From: Streptomyces sp. CB02923
Lineage (GTDB): Bacteria; Actinomycetota; Actinomycetes; Streptomycetales; Streptomycetaceae
Assembly (NCBI RefSeq): GCF_001905005.1
Contig: NZ_LWKZ01000001.1
Location: 437,775 to 501,774, forward strand
Direction: 5' to 3'
Length of the DNA stretch: 64,000 bases
The notes beneath the pieces are model-generated. The model was not told where the DNA came from. It ran no database searches and saw only the letters and a list, made by a program, of their open reading frames with translations. Within the stretch, counting starts at the first letter, position 1. Every line of letters starts with the position of its first letter. Of this stretch, positions 28,027 to 39,900 are shown in pieces. Both the position numbers and the translations under genes were made by a program.

Positions 28027-30545
28027 GCGTTCGTGTCCTTCTGCTGGTCGTTCGCGTCCATGGCAGCGGCGAGTTCGGACAGGACCGGGAGCCGGACGAT
28101 GTCCGCCAGCGCCACCTCGTCCCCGATGGCCACGCCCAGCCGCACGGCGGCCAGCGAGGTGCCGCCGGATGCGAAGAAGTGCTGGTCGCGGCCGATGCTC
28201 TCGACGGGTATCCGCAGCACGTCCGCCCATATCCGGGCCAGTCGGCGCTCCGTGCCGGTCAGCGGCGCCGCGGTGTCCGTTCCGGCGCCGGACGCGGAGC
28301 GAGCCGCGGCCAGTTCACGGGCGTGCCGGACCAGGGCCTTGCGGTCGGTCTTGCCGTTGCCGGTCAGCGGCAGGGCCGGCAGGTGGTGGAGGTACTGGGG
28401 GACCATGTACGCGGGCAGGGCCTCGCCCAGGGACCGCCGGAGCGCCGCCTCGTCGAGCGGGGCGTCGGCGGCGTAGCAGGCGACGAGGTGCTTGCCGTGG
28501 TCCGGGCTCTCCAGCACCACGACCGCGGCGTCCCGCACGCCGGGCACCCGCAGCAGCCGGTTCTCGATCTCGCCGGTCTCGATGCGGAATCCGCGGATCT
28601 TGGTCTGGGTGTCCCGCCGGCCGAGGAACTCCAGGCTGCCGTGCGGGAGCCACCGGCCGATGTCGCCGGAGCGGTAGAGCCGCTCCCCCGGCCGGTGCGG
28701 GTCGGTGCCGAACGCGGCGGCGGTGCGCTCGGGGTCGTTGATGTAGCCGCGCCCGACGCAGACGCCGGAGACGACGATCTCGCCGGGCGCGCCGAGCGGT
28801 ACGGGGTTGAGCCACTCGTCCACGACGTACACCCGGACGTTGTTGACCGCCGGGCCGAGCGGCACCCGCTCCTGCTCCGGTACCCGGTCCATCACCTCGT
28901 GGTTGGTGTCGTCGGAGGTCTCGGTGAGGCCGTAGGCATTGACCAGCCTGATGCCGGGGTACGCCGCGAACCAGCGCTCGGCCAGTTCCTTCTTCAGGGC
29001 CTCGCCGGTCGCCGAGACGCTGCGCAGCCGCCCCAGGGGCCGCGGCCGCTCCTCCAGGTAGGTGAGCATCACCTCCAGGTAGGAAGGCACCACTTGGAGG
29101 ACCTCCACGTCCCCTTCGACGACGCTGTCCACGTAGCGCCGCACGTCGAGGACGTCCCGCTGCCCGATGATCCGCGTCCGGCCGCCGACGAGCAGGGCGC
29201 CGACCAGCTGCCACAGCGAGATGTCGAAGCACTGCGGCGCGGTCTGCGCGACGGTCTGCTCCGGGCCGATCTCCAGGTCGTCGATCTTCGCGAAGAGGTG
29301 GTTGACCAGGCCCGCGTGCTCGCACATCGCGCCCTTGGGCTCACCGGTCGAGCCGGAGGTGAAGTAGATGTACGCGAGCTGTCCGGCGGTGACGGGCACG
29401 CCGGGGTCGGTGTCGTCCGCGCCGTCCGCCGCCGCGTCGGCCCCCTCGGCGACCAGCAGGCGCGCGATGACGTCGTGGCCCGTCAGTGCCTCGTCGAGGG
29501 TGGCGGTGGCGCCGGGTTCGGTCAGTACGAAGCGGCAGGCGCTGCGGGTGAGCATGGCGGCGATGCGGGCGGCCGGGAAGTGCGGCTCGACGGGCAGATA
29601 GACGCCGCCCGCCTTGAAGACGCCGAGGACCGCGGCCAGCCAGTCGAGGGTGCGTTCGGTGACGACGGCCACCACGTCCTCGGCCTGCACACCGCGGCGC
29701 AGCAGCGCGTGGGCGACGCGGTTGGCCCGGCGGTTGAGCTCGTCGTACGTCCACGCCGTGCCGTCGTGCTCGGCGGCGGTCCGGCCGGGGTGGAGCCGTA
29801 CCCGCTCCTCGAACAGTTCGTGTACGCGCCGGTCGGGCACCGGGCGCTCCGGGCCCGCGAGGCCGTCGGTCTGGTGGGCCAGTTCGTCCGGGGACAGCAG
29901 GCTCTGCCGGTGGTGCGCGGCCCGCGCGTCGGCGGCCAGATGCTCCAGGGCGGCCAGGTGGTACCCGGCGATCCGCTCCGCGTACGGCAGGTCGACGACG
30001 TCGCCGCGGCCGTCCAGCCGCAGGTGCAGTCCGTCCTCCGGCGTCCCGCCGAAGGCGACGCGCAGTACGAGGTGCGCGCCCGCGTCGGCCAGGTCCTTGA
30101 GTTCGGGGCCGGACGGCCCGACGGCGGTGCCGAGCGTGGACAGGTCGCACACCACCTCGTACCGCTGCGCCGGGTCCCCGGTGCCCGCCGTTTCGTCCGC
30201 CGCGTGGTGGGCCGCCCGTACCAGCTGCTCCCAGTCGCCGTCCGCCACCGGCACCCGGCACGGCCGGTGCGCGCCGTCGCCGCCGGGCGCGGTCCGGCCC
30301 GTCAGCACGTCCGTCTCGCCGGTGAGCGCCGACAGCACCTTGGCGTGCGCCGCGAGCAGGACGGCGCCGGCCGGCACACCGAGCCGCACGGCGAGCCCGG
30401 CGAGCGCCGTGGCCGGGCCGTCGGGGACCCGGCACGTGTACACGGTGGCGGGCCCAGCGTCCCGCCGTGCCCCGGTGAGCCATCGCGGGATGGCGGAAAC
30501 GGTCCCGGGCCCGCTGAGGGAGCCGGTGTCTGTCGGTGTGCCCAT
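28023..30545 (-). CDS. A-T didomain protein with half C domain
   Basis: This 840-residue NRPS-like protein begins with about 235 residues that match only the C-terminal half of a condensation domain; no HHxxxDG is present. A complete A domain follows (about 240-740) with YFTSGSTGEPKG, an unusual A5 region NAYGLTETSDDTNHE, YRSGD and GNGKTDR. A carrier domain (about 755-830, ASGGTSLAAV) ends the protein. The pocket residues read D-I-W-Q-S-T-A-D-D-K. The two acidic residues deep in the pocket would suit a substrate with a second amino group. With SbnA, SbnB and an oxygenase in the same operon, activation of Dap or a modified Dap is the best guess. ATG 30545 has GAAGG ten bases upstream. Confidence 0.92.
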   Translation of the reverse strand: MGTPTDTGSLSGPGTVSAIPRWLTGARRDAGPATVYTCRVPDGPATALAGLAVRLGVPAGAVLLAAHAKVLSALTGETDVLTGRTAPGGDGAHRPCRVPVADGDWEQLVRAAHHAADETAGTGDPAQRYEVVCDLSTLGTAVGPSGPELKDLADAGAHLVLRVAFGGTPEDGLHLRLDGRGDVVDLPYAERIAGYHLAALEHLAADARAAHHRQSLLSPDELAHQTDGLAGPERPVPDRRVHELFEERVRLHPGRTAAEHDGTAWTYDELNRRANRVAHALLRRGVQAEDVVAVVTERTLDWLAAVLGVFKAGGVYLPVEPHFPAARIAAMLTRSACRFVLTEPGATATLDEALTGHDVIARLLVAEGADAAADGADDTDPGVPVTAGQLAYIYFTSGSTGEPKGAMCEHAGLVNHLFAKIDDLEIGPEQTVAQTAPQCFDISLWQLVGALLVGGRTRIIGQRDVLDVRRYVDSVVEGDVEVLQVVPSYLEVMLTYLEERPRPLGRLRSVSATGEALKKELAERWFAAYPGIRLVNAYGLTETSDDTNHEVMDRVPEQERVPLGPAVNNVRVYVVDEWLNPVPLGAPGEIVVSGVCVGRGYINDPERTAAAFGTDPHRPGERLYRSGDIGRWLPHGSLEFLGRRDTQTKIRGFRIETGEIENRLLRVPGVRDAAVVVLESPDHGKHLVACYAADAPLDEAALRRSLGEALPAYMVPQYLHHLPALPLTGNGKTDRKALVRHARELAAARSASGAGTDTAAPLTGTERRLARIWADVLRIPVESIGRDQHFFASGGTSLAAVRLGVAIGDEVALADIVRLPVLSELAAAMDANDQQKDTNA

Positions 30546-30578
30546 GGTCTCTGTGCCTTCGCCGGAGGGGTGGTGACC

Positions 30579-30606
30579 GGGGGCGCCGCGCGCGGCGGGC
30601 GCCCCC
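30579..30606 (-). terminator. Hairpin between mbtH and the A-T gene
   Basis: A perfect 9-bp stem, GGGGGCGCC (30579-30587) with GGCGCCCCC (30598-30606), has a 10-base loop. It lies in the 88-bp gap between the mbtH stop and the A-T gene start, in the middle of an apparent operon, so it may be a partial terminator or a processing site rather than a full stop. Confidence 0.5.
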
Positions 30607-30633
30607 GTGGCTGCTGCGCCGCGCGGGCGCGGG

Positions 30634-30852
30634 TCAGGATCCGGCGGCCGCCATGGCTTCGACGAGGCTGGCGGGCCGCATGTCGGTCCAGTGCTCCTCG
30701 ACGTACGCGAGGCAGGCGTCCCGGGTGTCCGCGGTCTTGGCGACGGTCCAGCCGTCGGGGACCTCGATGAACGCGGGCCACAGGGAGTGCTGCTGCTCGT
30801 CGTTGACGAGGACGAGGTAGGTGGTGTCCGGGTTCTCGAACGGGTTGGTCAT
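30634..30852 (-). CDS. mbtH: MbtH-like protein
   Basis: This 72-residue MbtH-like protein has the full family signature: SLWP near residue 23, PDGW near 32, and WTDMRPASL near 55. MbtH-like proteins bind A domains and are often needed for their folding or activity. This is the only one in the window and would serve the many A domains of genes 1-3 and possibly the stand-alone ones. ATG 30852 has GAGG six bases upstream. It lies between the three-module NRPS gene and the A-T gene, with a strong hairpin in each flanking gap. Confidence 0.95.
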   Translation of the reverse strand: MTNPFENPDTTYLVLVNDEQQHSLWPAFIEVPDGWTVAKTADTRDACLAYVEEHWTDMRPASLVEAMAAAGS

Positions 30853-30879
30853 GTCGGTCCTCACTCTTTCTCGGTGGTC

Positions 30880-30905
30880 GTGCGGCGCCCGGACGGGCGC
30901 CGCAC
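30880..30905 (-). terminator. Strong hairpin between NRPS gene and mbtH
   Basis: GTGCGGCGCCCG (30880-30891) and CGGGCGCCGCAC (30894-30905) form a perfect 12-bp inverted repeat with a 2-base centre, so the real loop is at least 4 bases. It starts 18 bases after the stop codon of the 13-kb NRPS gene. It could be a terminator, an attenuator, or a 3'-end-stabilising stem separating the NRPS message from mbtH. Confidence 0.6.
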
Positions 30906-30923
30906 GGTGGTGCGTTCGGGGCA

Positions 30924-33900
30924 TCAGGTCCGGTCGGCGGGCCGCGGCATGCGGCGCAGGGCGGGCCGCTTGGCCGCCGGTTTCGGCGCCGCCGCCAGAC
31001 GCTCGGCCAGCCCCGCGACGGTCGGTGTCTCGAAGACGGTGCCGATGGCGACCTCCGTGCCCATCGCGGCGCGGATGCGGCTGACGAGGCGGGTGGCGAG
31101 CAGCGAATGCCCGCCGAGGTCGAAGAAACTGTCGTCGATACCGACCCGGTCCACACCCAGCACCTCGGCGAACAGGCCGCACAAGGTGGCTTCCTGGTCG
31201 GTACGCGGCTTACGGCCGCTCGTGGTGGTGACGTACTCGGGCGCCGGGAGGGCCTTGCGGTCCAGCTTGCCGTTCGGGGTCAGCGGCAGCCGGTCCAGGA
31301 CCATCACCGCTGACGGGACCATGTACTCCGGCAAACGCTCGGCGAGACGTGCGCGGGCCGCCTTCACGACGGCGCCGATACCGCGCGCCGCGACCGGGTT
31401 GTTGGTCCACGGGCCGCCGGTGGCAGCAGGCACGTACACACCCGACAGGGCCGCGCCGTCCGCCTCCGCGTCGGCCGGGAGGATCACCGCGTCGAACAGC
31501 GCCACCGACCGCGACGACCAAGTAGGAACAATCCGGAGCCCGTGCTCACGGCCCAGCGCGACCAGGTCGTCCGGATCGATGGCTGGGCCGCCGAACTCCT
31601 CGGCATCCAGCCCGTCCAGCGCCCGCTCCGCCGCCACCTCGGCAACCAGCCGCGCACTGGGAATCCCGGTGACACGCAGCGGCACACCGTCGAAGCGAGC
31701 CAGCACCGCGCCCAGATCCAGCTCAGCCGTCCATCCCACCTGCCGCGCCCCGGCCACGTCCACGATCCGCTCGGGGGCCTTGTGCAGCACGACCTCGTAG
31801 CGGTGCCGCGTCAGCTCGTTGTGGTACGCACCCGGCTTGAGGCGGATGTCCAGCGCACCCACCCGTTCGTCCCGCGCCGCCAGCTCCGCGAAGAACTCCG
31901 GCGCCGTGACCAGCTCCTTCTCCAACAGCACCGCCCGGTCCACCACCGCCCGCGCCGACGCACCGCGCCCCGACTGGACGGCCGCGTGCAGCGCCCGCAG
32001 CGAACCGGCGTGCCGCACATCACCGATCACCAGACGGCCGCCGGGCGCGAGCAGCCCCAGCGCCCGGTCGACGACCCGGGCCAGGTACGCGTCGTCGGGG
32101 AAGTACTGGATCACCGAGTTGATCAGTACGGTGTCGAACGTGCCGGCCGGCAGCCCGTCCGTCACGTCGGCGGCCTGGCGGCGCAGGTGCACCCGGCCGT
32201 CCAGGCCCGCGGCCCGCACCTGGCCGGTCAGCCGCTCGATGACCGCGCCGGACAGGTCGGTGCCCCAGTACGCGTCCACGTGCCCGGCCAAGTGCCCCAT
32301 GAGCAGGCCCGATCCGACGCCGATCTCCATGACGCGCCGGCCGCCGAAGCCGCGTACCCGCGCCACGACCGCGTCGCGCCAGGCCCGCATCTCGTCCAGC
32401 GGGATCGGCTCACCCGTGTACGAGCTGTCCCAGCCGGAGAAGTCCTCGCCGAACGCGAAGCTCCCGGTGCCCGGACCGGAGTACACCGAGTCGTAGATCT
32501 CCCGCCACTCCCCCACCTGCGCGTCGATGCCGGACGCGGTCTCCTCGGCGGCTCCCGCCGCCACGGCGGCGGCCGGGTCGGGCACGACGTAGGCGGCGAG
32601 GCGCTGGTCGCCGGGCGTGTCCTCGCGCGCGATGACCACGGCCTGCCGCACGCCTTCCGAAGCGGTCAGCAGCGATTCGATCTCGCCCGGCTCGATACGG
32701 AAGCCACGCACCTTGACCTGCTCATCGGCCCGGCCCAGGTACTCCAGCTGCCCGTCCGCACGCCACCGCGCCAGGTCACCCGTCCGGTACATCCGCACGC
32801 CCGCCTCGAACGGCGACGCCACGAAACGCTCCGCCGTCAGCCCGGCACGGCCCGCATAGCCGCGCGCCAGCCCCGCACCCGCCGCGTACAGCTCACCGGC
32901 CACACCCACCGGCACCGGACGCAGCCCGGCATCCAGCACGTATGCCTTGGTGTTGGTCACCGGGCGGCCGATCGGCACCACGCCGCCGGTGAACGTGTCG
33001 CTCATGGACACACAGACCGTGGACTCCGTGGGGCCGTACGCGTTGACGACCTTGCGGCCGCCCGCCGACCAGTGGGCCACCAGCTCGGGCGGCGCCGCCT
33101 CGGCGCCCACGACCAGGCAGGCGAAGTCCGTCAGTGCGGCACTCGCCCCCGTGGGCAGGGTGGCCGCCACCGACGGCGGGATCAGCGCGTGGGTGATGCG
33201 CCGGGCGGCGAGGACGCTCCGCAGCGGCTCGCCGACGAGGCGTCCGCCCTCCGGCACGACCAGCGTGGCGCCCGCCGCGAAGGCGACGGCCAGTTCCCAC
33301 ACGGCGGCGTCGAAGCTGGGCGAGGCGAACTGGAGCACCCGGCTGTCCGCCGTCACGGCCAGCCGCTCCAGCTGGGTGTGCGCCAGGCTCGCCACACCCC
33401 GGTGGGAGACGACGACGCCCTTGGGCAGGCCGGTCGAGCCGGAGGTGTAGATGACGTACGCCGGGTTCTCCGGTGCGACGCGCACGCCCGGGTCGGTGTC
33501 CGGGAGGCCGGACAGGTCCTGCCGCAGCGCCGCCTCGTCCAGGACGAGGACGGGCGCGGCGTCCGCCAGCATGTAAAGGCGGCGCTCCTCGGGGTAGTCC
33601 GGGTCCACCGGCACGTACGCGCCGCCTGCCTTCAGCACGGCGAGGACCGCGACCACCATGTCGGCGGACCGTGGCAGGAGCACCCCGACCAGCTTCTCCG
33701 GGCCCACACCCTGCGCCCGCAGCCAGTGCGCCAGCCGGTTCACCCGCGCGTCCAGCTGCCCGTAGGAGAGGGAGAGGTCACCGGCGGCCAGGGCCGCCTT
33801 GTCCGGGTCCCGGCGGGCGTGCCCGGCGACGAACCCGGCGAGGGTGGTGCCGGGTACGTCGGCGGCCGTCCGGTTCCAGCCGGACAGCACCTGGCCGCGT

Positions 33901-36900
33901 TCGGTGCCGGAGAGCAGTTCCACCTGCCCGACGGACAGCGACGGGTCGGCCGTCACCTGCTCCAGCAGCCGGACCCAGCGGGCCAGCAGCCCCTCGACCG
34001 TCGCGCGGTCGAAGAGGTCGGTGGAGTATTCGACGGTGGCGCTGATGCCCTGTTCGCCGCTGCTCTCGTCCAGGCTGAGCAGCATGTCGAAGCGCGACCT
34101 GCCGATGCCGACCGCTTCCGGGGCGACGTGCAGGCCGGGCAGTTCGAAGCCGCCGCGGGGCGTGTTCTGGAGGACCAGGGCGACCTGGAAGAGCGGGTGG
34201 TGGGCGGTGGACCGCTGCGGGTTGAGCAGCTCCACCAAATGCTCGAACGGGACGTCCTGGTGCGCGTACGCCGCAAGACTCGACTCCCGTACGCGACCCA
34301 GCAGTTCCTCGAAGCTCGGGTCACCGGACGTGTCCGTCCGCAGCACGAACGTGTTCACGAACAACCCCACCAGGTCGTCCAACGCCTCATCCGTACGCCC
34401 CGCCACACCACTGCCCAGCGCGATGTCCGTCCCCGCACCCAACCGCGTCAGCAACGCCGCCATACCGGCCTGGAGGACCATGAACACCGTCGCGTTCGAG
34501 CGGCGGGCCAGCGCCACCAGACGCTGGTGCAGCTCCGCGGACAGCTCGTGGTCAAGGTGGGTGCCCTCGTACGAGGCGACCGCCGGGCGCGGCCGGTCGG
34601 CCGGGAACGTCACCTGCTCCGGTACGCCCGCCAGCTGCCGCCGCCAGTAGGCGACCTGCTGGGTGTAGATGCTCTCCGGGTCGCTGTCGTCGCCGAGGAG
34701 TTCGCGCTGCCACAGGGTGTAGTCCGCGTACTGCACCGGCAGCTCCGGCCACTGCGGGGCCGCATCCCGGACGCGAGCGGTATAGGCGGTCACGAGGTCG
34801 CGTGAGACCGGGCCCATCGACCAGCCGTCGCCCGCGATGTGGTGGACGAGCAGCAGCAGGACGCCGGCCCGGGGGCCGGTGCGGAAGAGCCAGGCGCGTA
34901 CCGGTATCTCGCCGGCGAGGTCGAATCCGTAGGTGGCCGCCGCGCCGAGGGCGGCCGGCAGCTCCGCCTCGGTGACGGTACGGCTCTCCCAGGTGAAGTC
35001 CGCCTCGGCCGGGTCCAGCACCCGCTGGTACGGCTCGCCGTCGCGCTCCGGGAAGACCGTGCGCAGCGTCTCGTGGCGCCCGATCACGTCCCGCAGGGCG
35101 GCCCGGAGCGCGTCCGCGTCCACGTCGCCGGTCAGGCGCAGCGCCAGCGGCATGTTGTACGTCGCGGAGCGGCCCTCCAGCTGGTGCAGGAACCACAGGC
35201 GGCGCTGCGCGAAGGACAGCGGCACCGCGTCGGGGCGGAACATCGGGACCAGGGCCGTACGCGTACGGCCGTGGCCGGTGAGGCGCGCCGCCAGTCCGGC
35301 GACGGTGGGTGCCTCGAAGACCGTGGCGATCGGCACCTCCACACCCAGGCTGCTGCGGATGCGGCTGACGAGGCGGGTGGTGAGCAGGGAGTGCCCGCCG
35401 AGGTCGAAGAAACCGTCGTCGACACCGACCCGGCCCACGCCCAGCACCTCGGCGAACAGGCCGCACAGGACCTCTTCCTGCGGGGTGCGCGGGGCACGCC
35501 CGCCCGGGGTGGCGGCGTACTCGGGTACGGGCAGCGCCTTGCGGTCCAGCTTGCCGTTCGGGGTCAGCGGCAGCCGGTCCAGGACCATCACCGCCGACGG
35601 CACCATGTACTCGGGCAGCCGCTCCGCCAGGTGTGCGCGGGCCGCTTCGGCGATGGTGCCGATGCCCTTGGCGGCCACCGGGTTGTTCGTCCAGGGGCCG
35701 TCCGAGGCGGCGGGTACGTACAGGCCCGACAGGGCGCGCTCGTCCGCGCCGCCGGGGAGGACCACGGCGTCGAAGAGGTCCGCCGACCGTGCCGACCAGG
35801 TGGGGATCACCCGCAGGCCGTGCTCCCGGCCCCGTGCGGCCAGGCCGTCCGGGTCGACCGCGGTGCCGTCCGCGAAACCGGTGGTGCCCGGCCCGTCCAG
35901 AGCACGCTCGGCCGCCACCTCGGCCACCAGGCGCGCGTTGGGAATCCCGGTGAGGCGCAGCGGCCCGTCCTGGACCGGGAGTGCGCCCAGGTCCAGGCCC
36001 GCGGTCCACGGCACCTGCCGCGCCGCGGCCACGTCCAGGACCCGCTCGGGGGTCTTGTGCAGCACGACCTCGTAGCGGTGCCGCGTCAGCTCGTTGTGGT
36101 ACGCGCCCGGCTTGAGGCGGATGTCCAGCGCGCCGACCCGGTCGTCGTCCGCCGCCAGGCCCGCGAAGAACTCGGGCGCCACGACCAGTTCCTTCTCCAG
36201 CAGAACGGCCCGGTCGACCACGGTCCGCGCCGCCGCGCCCCGCCCGGACTGCACCGCGGCTCTCAGGGCCCGCAGCGAACCGGCGTGCCGTACGTCGCCG
36301 ATGACCAGGCGCCCGCCGGGCGCGAGCAGGTCCAGCGCCCGGCCGACCACGCGGGCCAGGTACGCGCCGTCCGGGAAGTACTGCACAACGGAGTTGATCA
36401 GTACGGTGTCGAAGGAGCCCGCGGGCAGGCCGTGCACGTCGTCCGCCGCCTGGGCCCGCAACCGCACCCGGTCGCTCAGCCCCGCCTCCGCCACCTGCGC
36501 CGTCAGCCGCTCGATGACGGCGGCGGACAGGTCCGTACCCCAGTACTCGTCCACGCCACCGGCCAGGTGCGCCATCAGCAGACCGGACCCCACACCGATC
36601 TCCAGCACCCGTCGGCCCCCGAAGTCCCGCACCCGGTCCACGACCGCGTCGCGCCAGGCGCGCATCTCCCCCAGCGGGATCGGCTCCCCCGTATACGAGC
36701 TGTCCCAGCCGGAGAAGTCCTCACCAAAACCGAGACCCTTGGCACCCGTCTCGGCATACACCGAGTCGTAGATCTCGCGCCACTCCTCGACCTGCGCCCG
36801 CGCGGCCACGCCCGTACCGGCCCGCGCGGCCACGGCCAGGTCCGGTACGACGTACGCGGCCAGCCGCTGGTCGCCGGGAGTGTCCTCACGGGCCACCACC

Positions 36901-39900
36901 ACGGCCTGCCGCACGCCCTCCGCAGCGGTCAGCAGCGACTCGATCTCGCCGGGCTCGATGCGGTAGCCGCGCAGCTTGACCTGTTCATCGGCGCGGCCCG
37001 CGAACTCCAGCTGTCCGTCCGCGCGACGGCGCACCAGGTCACCGGTGCGGTACATCCGCGCGCCCGGTACGAACGGGCAGGCGACGAACCGTTCCGCGGT
37101 CAGTGCGGCGCGCCCCACGTACCCGCGCGCCACCTGCACGCCGGAGACGTACAGCTCGCCGACGACCCCCACCGGCACCGGCCGCAGGCCCGCGTCGAGG
37201 ACGAAGACCTGCGTGTTCCAGGTGGGCCGGCCGATCGGTACGGCGTGGCCGCCGTCGTCCTCGCCCGTCCAGACGGCGGAGGCGACCTGAATGGTCATCT
37301 CGGTGGGGCCGTACAGGTTGGACAGTTCACTGTTCCACGCCGTGCTGATGTGCGCGGCCAGGCCGGGGCGCAGCGCCTCGCCGCTGGACCAGATGCGGGT
37401 GACGGCGTGCGCGGCGGGCGGCGCGGGCAGGCTGGCCAGCAGGGACGGCGGGAACTGGGCGACGGTGACGCCGTTCTCCGCGATGTGCGAGACCAGCCGC
37501 TGCGGGTCGCGGATCACGTCGGCGGGCGCCACGCTGATCGCCGCGCCGGACAGCAGCGGGAACCAGATCTCCAGACCGACCGAGTCGAACCGCACCGACG
37601 TGCGGAACAGCAGCACGTCGCCGGGGCCCACCGGGTGGGCCGCCTGCATCCACTGGAGGTTGTTGGCCAGGCCACGGTGCTCGACGAGCACGCCCTTGGG
37701 GCGGCCCGTGGAGCCGGAGGTGTAGATGACGTACAGGGGACTGGCGGGGGTCAGCGGTGTGCTGCGCTCGCTGTCCGCCAGGTTGCCGTCGGCGTGCCGC
37801 GTGACGGCCGCGGCGGTCTCCGCGTCGTCGAGGACGAGGGCGGGGACGCCCGCGGCAGCGGTGTCCAGGCCGCTGTCCCGGGTGACGAGCGCCAGCTCGG
37901 GCCGGGCGTCGCGGAGGGTGGACAGCAGCCGCTCGGCCGGGTCGTCGGGGTCGAGCGGCAGGTAGGCGCCGCCCGCCTTGAGAACGCCGAGGAGGGCCAC
38001 GACGGTCTCCGCCGAGCGGGGCAGGGCGACCGCCACCAGCCGCTCGGGGCCGACGCCGAGGCCGACGAGGTGGCGGGCGAGCCGGTTGGCGCGGGCGTTC
38101 AGTTCGGCGTACGTGAGCGTGGTGTCGCCGAAGAGCACGGCGGCGGCCCCGGGCGAGCGCTCCACCTGTGCTTCGACCAGGTCCACCAGGGTGCCCTGGG
38201 CGACGTCGGCCGCGGTGTCGTTCCAGTCCGTCAGCAGCTGCCGCCGCTCCGGCCCGGTGAGCAGGTCCGCCTGGCTGAGCAGCCGTTCCGGCGCGGTCAG
38301 CGCCTGCTCCAGCAGCCGGACCCAGCGGGCGACGACGCTGTCGACGGTGGGCCGGTCGAAGAGGTCGGTGGCGTACTCGACGAGCGTCTCGATGCCGGCC
38401 GGGTTCCCCGCCGCGTCGTACCGCTCGGTGAGCGAGAGCAGCATGTCGAAGCGGGAGGTGCCCGCGTCCACCTCCTCCATCCGGACCCGCAGGCCGGGCA
38501 GGGTGAAGTCCCCCTGGTCGGTGTTCTGGAGGACGAGGGCGACCTGGAAGAGCGGGTGGTGGGCGGTGGACCGCTGCGGATTGAGCAGCTCCACCAGATG
38601 CTCGAACGGAACGTCCTGGTGCGCGTACGCCGCGAGACTCGACTCCCGTACCCGGCCGAGCAGTTCCTCGAAGCTCGGGTCACCGGACGTGTCCGTCCGC
38701 AGCACAAAGGTGTTCACGAACAACCCCACCAGGTCGTCCAGCGCCTCATCCGTACGCCCCGCCACACCACTGCCCAGCGCGATGTCCGTCCCCGCACCCA
38801 ACCGCGTCAGCAACGCCGCCATACCGGCCTGGAGCGTCATGAACACCGTCGCGCCCGCGGCGCGGGACAGGTCCGCCAGGCGTTGGTGCAGCGAGGCGTC
38901 AAGGGTGAACTCCGCGTACGCGCCCTCGTACGAGGCGACCGCCGGGCGCGGCCGGTCGGCCGGGAACGTCACCTGCTCGGGCAGGCCGGACAGCTGGGTG
39001 CGCCAGTAGGCGACCTGGCGGCTGAACAGGCTCTCCGGGTCGGCCTCGTCGCCGAGGAGTTCGCGCTGCCACAGGGTGTAGTCCGCGTACTGCACCGGCA
39101 GCTCCGGCCACTGCGGGGCCGCGTCCCGGACGCGGGCGGTGTAGGCGGCGACCACGTCACGGGCCAGCGGGCCCATGGACCAGCCGTCGCCCGCGATGTG
39201 GTGCAGCAGGAGCAGCAGCACGCTGTCCTGCGCCCCGGCTTCGAAGAGCCAGGCCCGCACGGGCGGCTCACCGGCCAGGTCGAAGCCGTACCGGGCGGCT
39301 TCCTCCATCGCCGACGGCAGGTCCGCCCCGGTGACCGAGCGGCGCTCCCACGCGAAGTCCGCCTCGGCCGGGTCCAGCACCCGCTGGTACGGCTCGCCGT
39401 CGGTCTCCGGGAAGACCGTACGCAGCGACTCGTGCCGCCCGATCACGTCCCGCAGGGCCGCGTGCAGCGCCTCCGTGTCCACGGTGCCGGTCAGGCGCAG
39501 CGCCAGCGGCATGTTGTACGTCGCGGACGGCCCCTCCAGCTTGTGCAGGAACCACAGGCGGCGCTGAGCGGACGACAGCGGGACGCGCTCAGGGCGCACC
39601 ACCCGGGTCAGCGCCGTACGGGTCCGCCCGCCGGGCGCCAGCCGTGCCACCAGTTCGGCGACGGTCGGCGCCTCGAACACGTCCTTGATCGGCAGCTCGG
39701 TGCCGAGGACGCTGCGGATGCGGCTGACGAGGCGGGTGGCGAGCAGGGAGTGCCCGCCGAGGTCGAAGAAACCGTCGTCGATACCGACCCGGTCCACGCC
39801 CAGCACCTCGGCATAGAGGCCGCACAGGACCTCTTCCTGCGGGGTGCGCGGCTTGCGGCCGTCCGCGGTGGCGGCGTACTCGGGTACGGGCAGCGCCGTG

